From assembly GCF_014805625.2 (NCBI RefSeq), contig NW_023998556.1, positions 1,263,757-1,327,756 on the forward strand: a stretch of DNA of 64,000 nt, given 5' to 3'. The notes under the pieces are model-generated. The model saw nothing but the letters and a program-made list of their open reading frames with translations. It made no database searches and was not told the DNA's origin. This document shows positions 13,271 through 24,100 of this stretch, piece after piece; position 1 is the first letter of the stretch; every line of letters begins with the position of its first letter. Position numbers and translations under genes: made by a program. The stretch is from Glossina fuscipes. Lineage: Eukaryota; Arthropoda; Insecta; Diptera; Glossinidae.

Positions 13271-13429
13271 GTTTATTGTACAACCAAAAAATTGATTGTA
13301 CGACCAGAAAAATTTATTGTACAACCAAAAAAGTTTATTGTACGACCAAAAAAGTTTATTATACGACCAAAAAATTTATTGTACGACCAAAAAAGTTTAT
13401 TATACGACCAAAAAATTTATTGTACGACC
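13271..13429 (+). repeat. Tandem array of 20-21 bp, about 8 copies (array 2)
   Basis: The unit is TTTATTGTACGACCAAAAAA, with an optional leading G. About eight copies follow one another. Alternating GTACGACC and ATACGACC variants give a 41-bp higher-order period in the right half. The array is open in two frames only because the period is close to a multiple of three; the peptide is a repeat artefact, not a gene. Confidence 0.92.
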
Positions 13430-13447
13430 TAACGGTCTTGAGAATAT

Positions 13448-13533
13448 ATATGCTTATTCTCTGAAGGCAGCAAATTTTATACGCTTATTCTCTAAAGTGC
13501 AGAATTTTCATACGCTTATTCTCTCGTTTCTAT
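13448..13533 (+). repeat. 31-bp tandem array, about 2.8 copies (array 3)
   Basis: Units start at 13448, 13479 and 13510, each with ATACGCTTATTCTCT or a one-base variant. The array starts within 20 bp of the end of array 2, so three unrelated short tandem repeats are stacked in 350 bp. Confidence 0.88.
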
Positions 13534-13639
13534 ACAAATTATTGAGAACCATAAACGCTCACTTTCAGTTTTTTATAAAAAGGCGCCAATATTGACAATT
13601 CGTTTATTCATGTCCATCTTTTAAGGAAACAAGACACGC

Positions 13640-14570
13640 TTTTGGAATGCTCAACGTCAAAAAGGAACTTTAATTTATTATTGTTTGAAAAAGGTTCGTG
13701 AACACAACAACAGCAAAGTGCGTCGTGAAGCCAAAAAGAATCCCATAAAAAAAGGAGGCAAGAAGTACTCACATTCAAAGAGAACATACTTAAAGAAGTC
13801 GAAGAAGCTAAAAAGCGCATAGAAGAAGAACGGAAGAGAAAACGGGAGGAAGTTAAAAGGGATTTCTCCCTTTTATGCTGTTCGAAAGAACAATTTAAGA
13901 GCTTGGAAGCTTTAGTAAATAACGCGGATGAACGAGACGCAGCATATTCAATAATACACGAAAATGAAACAAAGGAAGGAAAGGTAAGTCCGGTTTCAAT
14001 TCTAAAATCCAGGAAATCCATGATCTAGCCCTTCGTTTCGTCGTTGAAAAGTTTCTTTTAAAAACTGAAATGAACATCTGCTATACGTATACATCAGCAG
14101 GTACTTAGGTGATTGTTTTGTGGGTATAATAATAACTTCGATTTCTCGTTTTATCATTATCTTGATATAAAAATTTCTTAATTTACTTTTTAATAAATTT
14201 GCAGGAAAAATATAACCGACAAAGAGCAGTCCCTAAAGCAATACTTTAAAGAATTCAAAAAAGTTGTGGAAAATGCTGATGTTGTTCTGAAAGTTGTCGA
14301 TGCTCGTGATCCCTTGGGAACTCGCTGTAGTGACGTGCAACGTGCAGTAAGGGTGGCTCCTGGTAATAAACGATTTGTGTTGATTCTTAATAAAGCTGAT
14401 CTAGTACTGAAGGAGAATCTGAGCAAATGGTTAAAGTGGACGGCTCGGTCCAGTTACGGCGTTTAAGGCTTCGACTCAAGATTAAAATTCGAAATTAGGG
14501 CGTCGTAAGTTCAAACAAATGTGCACTGATAAAGCTATGCAGGGTTCAGTGCATGTTTGGCTCTCTGCAA
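13640..14570 (+). pseudogene. Nucleostemin (NS1/GNL3) pseudogene with retained intron
   Basis: Nucleostemin-family proteins are nucleolar circularly permuted GTPases needed for large-subunit ribosome maturation. Exon 1 reads KKVREHNNSKVRREAKKNP (13688 on), shifts frame near 13765, then reads FKENILKEVEEAKKR and SLEALVNNADERDAAYSI up to a donor AAG|GTAAGT at 13983/13984. The acceptor TTTGCAG ends at 14204, giving a 221-nt intron. Exon 2 needs a frameshift after EKYN, then reads KEQSLKQYFKEF, VVDARDPLGTR (14299 on; the family's DARxP motif) and LNKADLV (G4, about 14386-14405). After LSKWLKW the frame shifts again (GPVTAFKASTQD, with a stop behind it, then KAMQGSV). The G1 P-loop and the C-terminus are missing. 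The intron shows a DNA-level duplication, not a retrocopy. At least three frameshifts and a stop make it non-coding. Confidence 0.88.
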
Positions 14571-14654
14571 CAAAGCCGAACTACAAAAGGCCGAACGTCA
14601 ACGTCTTGTCAAAGATGTGATTACTCTTGACATATTCTTCCTCAGATATATTTT

Positions 14655-15085
14655 CATGAGATCCCTTGGACAGGATGGGGTCTAAAGAATAGATCTAGTC
14701 TAAATTTTATATCGTTCATTTTTATCTGAAATAACAAGTATGGGTGAATTATCATTACACCATTTTAAAAATTAGAGTGCTAAACAAGATTAAAAAAATT
14801 CACAAAAATTCGTCACATTGGTCCACCAACTCAAAAACTATTACTAAACGATTTTTATAGGGAAATTGCCAAATATATTTCATATAACGATTTATTCGAG
14901 ATAAGCCATGCTATGAACTTGGTCCGACCTACTTCAATTTCAATAGGAAACGTATGTGAGCCAAAACACATCGTTGTGCCAAGTTTCGTCAAAATAACTC
15001 GACACTGCAACCAGTAAGTTGAACACAATATACATGGACAGGCGTCAGACAGACGGACTTAAGCTCGGAAAGCGATTCTAAGTTG
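14655..15085 (+). repeat. Dispersed repeat family A, diverged copy
   Basis: Several phrases match the copies at 17303-18105 and 19022-19610 in the same order: TTGGACAGGAT near the left end, TCTAAATTTTATATCGTTCA, TGCCAAGTTTCGTCAAAATA, then GTTGAACACAATATACATGG and CAGACAGACGGACTTAAGC at the right end. It abuts the decayed 3' end of the NS1 pseudogene. It is non-coding; the class (non-autonomous DNA element or Helitron-like) cannot be told from the sequence. Confidence 0.65.
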
Positions 15086-15231
15086 GCGTGCAACGAAAGG
15101 TAATAATATCTGAAGCTCAAATTCAAAGAAGAAATTATTGCCGGAAACAGCGGTAAACGAAATAGATCGCACTCGCTTACTGCGACAGCCCGACTGTCGA
15201 TTTAAAATCAGCGAAAAGGAATTAACTGAAA

Positions 15232-15405
15232 ATGGCCACTTGTTGTAAGATTTGCAGGATATACTATAAGATGGATCTTATGAGTAGTAGTGCTAATGTT
15301 AAAGCTGTGGTTGTTCAAGAAGTTACTGCGAAATGGGATGCTAACGAAGGTGACTTAGCTGATTTATCAGCGGCGTCCACAAATCACCAACGTGAGGCGT
15401 CGTGA
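15232..15405 (+). CDS. 57-codon ORF of unknown function
   Basis: This ORF starts ATGGCCACTTGTTGT and ends GCGTCGTGA. Its balanced composition (DLMSSSANVKAVVVQEVTAK, then WDANEGDLADLSAAST) is unlike the Leu/Phe/Lys-rich translation of the surrounding AT-rich DNA. A TTTGCAG acceptor-like site lies inside it at about 15250-15256, so it may instead be part of an exon. It lies between a family A repeat and the pseudogene at 15868-16385, on the same strand. I do not recognise the product. It could be a further fragment of one of the adjacent broken genes, or chance. Confidence 0.25.
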   Translation: MATCCKICRIYYKMDLMSSSANVKAVVVQEVTAKWDANEGDLADLSAASTNHQREAS

Positions 15406-15867
15406 ATAAAACGGTAATGAATTTATAAAAAAATTGACAATATGCTTTTGATTCCGGCCATCAAATAGGAAAACCCTATTATTTGCGCTTGATAGCTGTA
15501 ATTTGCCTCTTTGTTGAAAATAAAATAAAAAAAATGTTATACTAACCCCTAGTACTAATTTAAGCAGATATATTTTTTTCACCAAGCAAGCAGAACGTTA
15601 TTTAATTATTTAACGTTAACGTTTGAAGCGTAAATAGGGTTGGTATAAATGACTACAATTACATGTAAGTAAAAAGACGAATTAGAGACTAGAATTCGGA
15701 GTTAGAGAAATCGTTTATTTTTTATAATTATTTGCAATTTTGTTGCTATTGTCAGCGTAGAGTATTTAAATGATAAGGCAAAGTTGTAAAAAATAACGAA
15801 AGCAAAACTTTTATTTGTTCTGAACATAAAAGTAGCATTAATTACAAGTAAAACATCATAAAAAGCA

Positions 15868-16385
15868 GAAAAACATAAAGATGAAGAAAAACGTGAAGAA
15901 ATCCTAGCGAGAATAAAAAAATTTTTATACACTTCAACATTAACATTTCTTATTCTGTTAATATGCAAATCGGCTTTGGATTGTGAGTTAAAAAAATTAG
16001 TACCAAAAAACGAGACCTAAATGACGAGACGGGAGATGGCCTTTTTTTACAACAAACTCCGAGCACAACACAAAGATTTTCACAGCTACTAAAATATCGT
16101 TATCCAATAGAACCACCAAAAGAAGGTTAAGTGTATCTTCTAATAAGTTGTCCATAAGTAGATTTTCAAGCAATAATCTTTGGGTTTTTTATAGATTATT
16201 AAAGAAGAGTGAATCACGATCAAGGATTATCGCATGAAAATTTTATGCCATTGTTTTTACAACCACCTGGACCTCCGTACAGTACGCCCGTCGCCAAATT
16301 CGTAGCGAACGGACCGCTGTTTTGTTTATCTGGAACTTTTATGATGGGTTGGCCGATGGTAAAAATGCTGCAACTGTACGCTACT
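15868..16385 (+). pseudogene. Unidentified membrane-protein pseudogene, two exons
   Basis: Exon 1 reads EKHKDEEKREEILARIKKF followed by a hydrophobic segment FLYTSTLTFLILLICKSALD (one predicted membrane helix). At about 16012-16016 a one-base shift moves the frame to DLNDETGDGLFLQQTPSTT and LLKYRYPIEPPKE. The donor is at 16126 (GTTAAG) and the acceptor TTTTTTATAG ends at 16194, a 69-nt intron typical of flies. Joining the exons keeps the frame (PPKE-DY), with one in-frame TAA at codon 3 of exon 2, then NHDQGLSHENFMPLFLQPPG, VAKFVANGPLFCLSGTFMMG and WPMVKMLQLYAT up to a donor (GTAAGA) at 16386. The phase match across the intron argues strongly for real gene ancestry. One frameshift and one stop make it a pseudogene. 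I cannot name the family. Confidence 0.55.
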
Positions 16386-17302
16386 GTAAGATGAATACTG
16401 GAACATAACTGTAAAAGAGCTTATGTAAGTAGACTTTGGCAACTAGAAAAATGCTTGCTTAGTTGCAATGCATGGAGAGGCTTGAGTAGAAAAGCAGGTC
16501 AATGATATCTAAGTTAGATTTTGTGTCCAAAGTGGTCCATCTTTACCCGAAGCTGAACCGCAACGGCAAGCATTTTTTTCCATAAAGAATCAGCTGCTTC
16601 TCAGTAGTCGGTATAGAAGTGATACGCATAAAGACATAGATGCAAAGGGGATTTGCTCATAGTTTAATTTCAGACATACAAGAAGTAATATGCGGCCTTT
16701 CTATTCAAAATACGTACGAAACGAAACCGAAGTTTCGTCACTTTATAAACTTTTATTTCTATCGCTTTATACAAACGTCTTTCAAAAAAATTACTTTCTG
16801 ACAGATATGCTTTATTTCGCGTCGTGTGCGAGTGCGTACGTATGTGCTCCTCTAGGATTCGCTGCTGCCATAATGTGAAATGAGGGCAATCATTATGCCG
16901 ATTATTAGCGTAACGTAAATCCGTTTCCAGCATTTTTGAGCAAATATACTCACGTATACGTGTGTAAGTTTGAATTACTTCAGTAGCATACCACAAACAC
17001 ACAGAGAACATAAGCAAAACTAAGAAAAAAATCAAATAAAAGTATGTTTTCGTACATATGTTCGTCTTTAAGGTTAAAATGGAATAAGTGTTTTTTTCTT
17101 TGATTCATTGTTTCACTTCTGGCAAATGAGTCTTATTTTAGCACTGGGAACACCCACATCTCGTATGCGGGTCTCTTTGGAAACAATTACGACTTTAAAT
17201 TAAAAAATCTCAAATATTTGATAAGCTCAGCTATTTTTTGCTTTATGCGAAGATATTAAACAAAATGCAAAGCTTTCTAAATCAAAACAAGTAAGAACAT
17301 TA
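16386..17302. other. No gene seen
   Basis: Apart from a possible continuation of the pseudogene intron after 16386, nothing is recognised. ORFs at 16670-17035 (minus) and 16690-16878 (plus) overlap each other antisense and have no domain signal. Confidence 0.45.
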
Positions 17303-18105
17303 TAGTCGGGCAAGACCGGTCATTAAATACCGTACCCCACACTGTCTCACACAATTCTCATATTTATTATAGAACACAAAAATGATACCTTGTTTTTGTA
17401 CGAAGGGGTGTCTTTCATGTGTGTATTTACGGTGGCCTAGCAAGCCCAAAACGCAACCTAATGTATTACAAGTTTAATTCTTACATAGGACAGGATCCAA
17501 AAATGGGCGTAGATGGTTAAAATTTTGTAGAGTTCATTTTTGCATGAAGTTACTATAATATTATGGGTCAATTTCGATCACAACATATTAACTCTTGGAT
17601 TTTTCTGTTCTACAAAGGATCAATTTTCGTGAAAATCATTACTATGGTACGATCCAAAATAAAGGCCGAAATGGTTCAAATTTGGCACAGTTAATATTTT
17701 TGTGTTAGATTACTATTATGATATAATTTTTATCATGAAGCATTGAAAATTATACGTTTTTGTCCTATGACTTTCAGTTTTCGCTGTATGAGAGGACGTT
17801 CAAAAATTGCTCCAGCGGGTCCAACGTTTTCATAGCAATTTAGAATGCCGAAATACTAGTATGTAGCCACTTTTTGCGAGATATTTTGAAAATTACAATT
17901 TTTTCTCATATAAAAACTTTTCACATTAGGGCGTTATATGGGGATTGGTCGGAAAAGTGGAATTATCCCAACCATTTACAACAGCGTTTGTCCCTGAACC
18001 AGAAAATTTCACTGTAACAAATTTCATCAAATTAGCTTAACAATTGCGACCTGTAGCTTGAACAATAATTCACATGGGCAGATATCAGACGGTCAGACGA
18101 ACAGA
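17303..18105 (+). repeat. Dispersed repeat family A, left arm of inverted repeat
   Basis: It begins AAGACCGGTCATTAAATACC and contains CTAGCAAGCCCAAAACGCA, CCTAATGTATTACAAGTTTA, TTACTATAATATTATGGGTC and AATTTCATCAAATTAGCTTA. Every one of these has a counterpart, in order, in the reverse complement of 19022-19610. This copy has about 200 bp extra (about 17715-17960), so it is the longer version. It is non-coding. Together with the right arm it can fold into a long imperfect hairpin. Confidence 0.85.
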
Positions 18106-18112
18106 CAGTCTT

Positions 18113-18233
18113 AAATTTTCTCAAGTGCGGTAGAGATTTTAATAAAACCGAAAGCCTTAGATGCTGGTGCTTTAAGACTTTAGCCTTAGAATTTATTCTT
18201 TGGCTAAATTTATAATAATAATAATAATAAATA
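18113..18233 (+). repeat. tRNA-derived SINE, 5'-truncated copy
   Basis: This segment matches the 3' two-thirds of the SINE at 1297-1488: TGCGGTAGAGATTTTAATAA, then CCGAAAGCCTTAGATGCTGG, then TTATTCTTTGGCTAAATTTA and an (ATA)n tail. The tRNA head (A and B boxes) is missing, as after incomplete reverse transcription. It sits immediately after the left arm of the inverted repeat, in the hairpin loop. Confidence 0.88.
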
Positions 18234-19021
18234 CATTTTTTATCAATGAAGGTAGCGAACTTTAATTAATTCTTGCCCCTCCAATGTTTATAATAATTCG
18301 ATCTCTGCATTAAGAAGTGCATGCAATGTTTATTGTCATTCCAATAAAAATTTAATTTAGACATATATATATACATAATGTGTATTTATATTTTACATAA
18401 TATACAAACTTGCTGTAAAAATTGAAAAAAGTTTATTATTATGTGACAGTCATTTACTGTTGAGTGTCAATTCTATATAACGCATGCTACGAGATGGGAT
18501 ACACATTACCGTTCCTTCGTAGTTTTGATTACCATCGCTAATGAAAAATGTTTCACGTTTTTGTCGTTTATTAGATATTTAGTTCACAATCTATCCAAAC
18601 TAGTAAGAAGTAAATGTTATAGTAATATGAAGAAAATAACAGAAGTTATTGTTAACCGTTAGGAACGATTTAAAAAGTAAAGAGAAACTACACAAACTTA
18701 AAGATTCATTAAAACAGTTTACGAAACAAAAATAAGTAAATGAATTAATTAATTTCTAAAGGGGAGATTGAATTCGATTTTTAACGTATGACAAATCCAC
18801 TTCGTTTATTTTCCCTATTTTAATAAATTTTCTAAGGAACTATAATCAGTCAGAAATAAAATTATTTTCTGATGAGCAAATGTCAGGAGTGTAGTAACTC
18901 TTTAGATTCTTTAATGCCCTTGTGGTTGGAAGAAATTGATGATTTTGATATATAGGAGAATTGATCTATAAGAGAATATATGTCCATTTCTTCGTGACGT
19001 TCAATGAATCTAAATGAATCT
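18234..19021. other. Spacer between inverted arms; no gene seen
   Basis: AT-rich loop DNA without ORFs of note or recognised motifs. Confidence 0.5.
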
Positions 19022-19610
19022 CTTGATCAATGGCTATTCTTTCGTCTGACCGTCTTATGTCTGCCAATGTAAATTATTGTACAAGTCGCAATTCTTGAGT
19101 TAATTTGATGAAATTTGGTACAGTGACGTGTTGTGGCCCAGGGAGAAACACTATTGCAAGTGGTTCGGATCGAAAAAGGTATAATTTCCTATACTAATCT
19201 AACATTAAACAATTAACCGTGCCAAATTCTGAACCATCTCGCCCTATATTTTGGATCCTACCCTAATAAGGATTTTCACGAAAATTAATCATTTATAGAA
19301 CAGAAAAGTTCTGCTTTTAATTTGTTGTAATCGAAATTGACTCATAATATTATAGTAATTTCATGCAAAATTGAACTCTGTAATATTTGGATCATATACG
19401 CCTGTTTTTGAATCCTGCCTTACGTAAAGATTAAACTTGTAATACATTAGGCTGCGTTTTGGGCTTGCTAGGGCCCCATAAATATGCACATGAAAAGTAT
19501 GCCTTTATATAAAAACAAGATGTAATATTTATGTTTTATAATAAAAATGAGAATTGTGTGATACAGTGTGATGTAGGGTATTTAATGGTCGGCTCCCTTC
19601 TCTTATAGCT
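19022..19610 (-). repeat. Dispersed repeat family A, right arm of inverted repeat
   Basis: Read on the minus strand it starts GAGCCGACCATTAAATACCC and ends TGGCAGACATAAGACGGTCA, matching the left arm (17303-18105) through its whole length by eye, with scattered substitutions and small indels and lacking the extra 200 bp. The opposite orientation of two similar copies about 0.9 kb apart gives a long potential stem. Confidence 0.85.
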
Positions 19611-20934
19611 TTTACCTTGAAAATCTTATTTCAAGCTTAAAGACAATTCCGCAAATAGTGTTACAGCCACTACGATTATTTGCTGCTAGAGCATTTTACA
19701 ACATATGGATTCGTATTAGTCGACACTACTATCTTTCCTAATTTGGGCGTGCTGCAAAACTCTGACGTCATCTAGTACTTAACTTTTTAATTTCAGGAGC
19801 TCTGCGAGACTACGAAAAATTGTAAAATATGGGGCACCTTTGCACTACACCACTTTGTTTACTACGAGTATTCGAAAATATTATAATAAATTGCTGCATA
19901 CACGTTGTGAAAATAATAAAGCGCGCTTGTGGTTCCCGGAATTGAAGGACGAGCCTGCTTCTTTCTGAGATTCCACATTACACAGGCCTTAACGATAAAA
20001 TTTCGTATGTTAATGTATTTAAATTATTTCTGCTTTTTTTATAAACTTTCTTCTAAGATTGAAATCACGAAAATTGTAAAATTTAGATTTGTCGATCAAT
20101 GGTAGAGCTTTTGGCACTCAATTCGCAAAGGATTATTTGTTTTAGTTCGTTGACATGCCAATTAACAAAAATTACTTTATTATTGGTGACGATTCATGAG
20201 CGAATAGTGCTGATAAGCAATAAGAAAAAATAATACACATTTATTAGGAAAACATCATTATAAAACATCACACAGCTCGTTTTACGATTTGCAAAAACCG
20301 AAAATTTGTTTAGCTAAACATATATACTATCAAAACCAAAAAAAATAGCATTTAAACTTCAAAATTCCCTTTTAAGGTAATTTACAGCGTAACCGTAGAA
20401 GTACCTTTGTTTTCGATTCCAACGGAATAGCAAACCAAGGAAAAAAGCATAAAAAATATATAGAAGATATGTCACTTGAAAAAAACTCAAAATCAACAAT
20501 TAAGAAAAAATAAAGATAAAGATAATATACAAAATTATGGAAAGAAACATAAAGAAGATATTAGTACAACGGAGGAAGGAAAAATTGATAGACAAACGGA
20601 AAGACTGAAATGATATGAAATATTAAGTCATTAAATAAAAATAACTAAATCTTATTCCAAAGACTAATCTATTCTAGAAACCATAATATATATATTTCTA
20701 ATTTAGTTGAGATTATGTTACGATTTAGAAAAAGCGTGTAAAAAAAGCTGCATTGAGAACTAGTTGTTCAGAATTAATTTAGGAGACCATTCATCTGTTG
20801 AATTCCCCTTTATTAAGCAGAACTCATGTAAATGAACAATAAACAAATTGCAAAAGCCTTCACAGAGGAAGACCTGAAAGAGGCAAGAAATATAAAATGA
20901 TTGATAAAGCGAAAAAATGGTTTTATCAAAGCAA
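19611..20934. other. No gene seen; A-rich stretches
   Basis: A-rich low-complexity DNA, particularly 20440-20640. No ORF or known repeat was recognised. Confidence 0.5.
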
Positions 20935-21125
20935 GTCAGTGTGACATATCGCGACTACCAAATCAATGTTTGGGGATTCAAATCTCACCGCGGTACATTT
21001 TTTTTACTTTGATCTTAGCTATAGTGGGTGCTCAATCGGGGAAGACATAACACTTATCGATTGGAGGCGTACCCACTAGACTGTTTCTGGTCTTACATGT
21101 GTAAAGGGTATCCTCGAATGAATGG
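20935..21125 (+). repeat. Second SINE-like element with a polymerase III B box
   Basis: The phrase GGGGATTCAAATCTCACCGC (about 20971-20990) is a good B box within a tRNA-like 3' half. The region before it (GTCAGTGTGACATATCGCGA) is tRNA-sized but has no clean A box. The body that follows (AGCTATAGTGGGTGCTCAAT and on) differs from the SINE at 1297, so this would be another family. There is no tail repeat to fix the 3' end. Confidence 0.4.
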
Positions 21126-24100
21126 ATATGTTCAAAAAATGAAAGACTCGCTTGCAAAATGAACTTATTCCATAAAGCAAACGATGGAGAAGAATGATGA
21201 ACTTGTCTATTTACACATTTTTACATTGAGTGTTTAGTAGCGACAGAAAATGATTTTCGTGTGTATGTAACTTTTGAATTGGTTTGTTAACGAAGTGTTT
21301 TAACTAAATTTTTACATTTACATTATATTTACATTAGAAAATTAATTAGCTTCTGAAACAAACTACTTATTGTTTAATGACTGAAGAAATGTTATCAGTT
21401 AGCGTTGTTAAGAGTTAACATTTTAAACAACATAAAAGATTGAGTTAATTGATCTGCAAATGAAGCAGTTACATGTCGGCATTAATAGATTGCATCATCT
21501 AGTTTCTCTTAGGCGCCAATTTGCGAAATTTGTGCTTCAGCTTGCGATGGCAGTTGCCATTTCTCTCGACATTTTTCCTAACACTCGTTTGCGCTCGCTA
21601 AGGTTACCGGTTCACGCATTCCAATTCCAATTTAAAACCAAACAATAATTTAACAAAACACATATAAATCAACAACAGATGAAGATAATAATAAATTTAT
21701 GTTGTTTTGAATTTTGTTAATTTTTTCGATTGAAACGACCCTACGATTGTTAACTGTAACTGTAGAGCCATAGTAAAATTAAATTTCCGTGAACAAATGC
21801 CAATTAATTTGCAAACGTTGAGGAAGCACCAGCCATTTTCATAAATATATAAATAAATAAAGAGATAAAAAATGTTGTCTAACCGAAATGCTGAAAAAAA
21901 CTACAATAAGTGCGCTTGAAGGAGTGAACGAGGACCCTGTGAAAAACGTCGCATAAGTAAGAGAGGGAAAATAATCACATACGACTTCAAATACCGAAGA
22001 GGATGCAAAAGGAATATCACAGCTTCTCAAAGTAAAAATTGTTATATCAATGAAAGCAAGTCATATCACACCGATGTAAGTCGCTATGGGAAATTAAATC
22101 CGATGAAAAATCTCCCTAATAAGAAAGGGTTTATCTAGCAGCAAGATATTTAAACAAGACTTAAACCGCGAAATTTTACAAAATTCCTATTTCGCTCCAA
22201 AGCACAGCATTGGCGTCGAACAGCAATTTCTATTAGTAAACTTAACGGACCCTTCGACTGTTTATAATTGCATAGTTGGGAGACAAAAATTGCACTAAAA
22301 TCATCATTTTGCAGCAGTAACTGTTGCGCTACAAATGTATGTTATGGTGAGAGTCTAATAATTATTTCAAATGCTACAAACTTTACTATAAGATTAGTAA
22401 ATTTTCTACTTCTACTGATGATTTTATAAAAAAAAACAAAAAACCCATTATTTTAAAATTTTTTACCACATCAAAGTCCGTACCTATGTGTAAGTGCAAC
22501 TACGAAAAGAAATTCCAAAGGAAATCAAATGCTTGAGCCCGTATAAAAATCTCTTCTGCATGTTCAGTAGTTGTGAGTAGAGTACATATCAGAAAAATTT
22601 AGAATGTAAAGCCAAGGAAATGCTCGGCATCATCAAGCAGCCAGATGACGCGTCATTAAGCAAAACATAGGAAAAGAAAAAAAAGAAGAAAACATAATCA
22701 GAAAAACTTGCACCAACGCACATGTGCTTACATATGTTGTGTGTGTACCAGCACGTGTGTAAGAAGAAAAGCATCTGTTTTTGTATGAGTTTTGCTAAAA
22801 AGATAATGATGCTTGAAAAGAGCGAAGCAGAGCGGCTCTTTCTCTGTCTGCCGCTTACTGCACAACAGGAAGGAAGGAAAACAAAAATTAACAAAAACTC
22901 ACCAACTTGGGATAATTTAATTTGCTATCGTTTGTTTGTATGGCTGCGAAAAATTTTTTTTTGATGATTTTGAACCTTTGCCAAACACTAAAAAATTTTC
23001 TTAAATACAAATTTAAAGGTGCAAATCAGAAAAATGAAATTGTGCGCTCGTCGGCAGTTGAGCTGCTCCTGGTATACGCCAATTGCGTTTAACCTTTGAG
23101 CTCACGTCTCATCTATTTGTACACATGTGCTTACATATAAATAATAGAAAGAAACTTTTCCTATTCATCTATCCACACAAACGCACATGTGTGCTTCTAT
23201 GTACAGAGTATGATAAAAACATTTATTGTAAGGCTTATGATTGCACGTTCTTCACTTAAATTTGTCTTAGTCGTTCTTTCTTCTTTTTGCTGCAGTTCTC
23301 TTGGAAAACAAATGGTCGAATTTTTCACTTTTCAGACCAACCGACATGCACGTTCATTTGTGTGCATAAGTATGGAAATATGCTGTCAAAAAGTAACCAG
23401 AATTTTCGAATTACATTTCAAGGTTCACTTCAAAATAGCCCTGGCGCGTAAGTAAATCTCAATTTCTTCAAATGAGCTTTAGTTTTCTTGTTATGTAATC
23501 ACCATGACTTGCTTAATGGAAAAATTTTTCGAGGAATCAGATAGATTCGATGCGTTAATATTTTCAATCTGAAATATTGATTTTTACTCATTGCAAGATT
23601 TTAGTCAGTTAATTGCGTATACGCATCGACCGCACCAAAATGAAGAATTGCATTGACGAAATAAATAAATTTACATGGAAAAATGAAATTAAAAATTACC
23701 ATTCGACATAAAAATTCCAATTTTTGGACAACAGATAATTCGCCGTGCTGAGTAAAAAAGGCATTTAGTGATATGTTTTGTTTGTAAAACTAGTTAGTAA
23801 AGTCAGAACTGGCGGATTACGCAGCTAATTGTTTAATGGGCGAAAGGAACGAAACAAATTTTCAACCATATGAAGGAGCTTTCCAAGACGAGTGTATTTT
23901 TCCACTAAAATAATCTTTTGAGAAAGCTGCCTTAAAAGCCCTGGTCACTCCATTACGATGACAGCATCATGAAAAGTTATCGTCCGCGAAGCGTATTAAA
24001 ATGATTGTAAAATGATCCGTTAAAATTCACTTCCGACTAAAACATCTCAACGTACCGAATTTTGCCAAAATATATCAATAATTTGCGATAATATGATTCT

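Noticed and set aside
13276..13595. Two overlapping ORFs with repeated CTTKK/RPKK peptide
   Set aside because: They are translations of the 20-21 bp tandem array; unit length near 21 keeps the frame open by arithmetic.
13608..14077. Minus-strand ORFs of 137 and 60 codons
   Set aside because: Antisense shadows of the NS1 pseudogene exon 1 on the plus strand.
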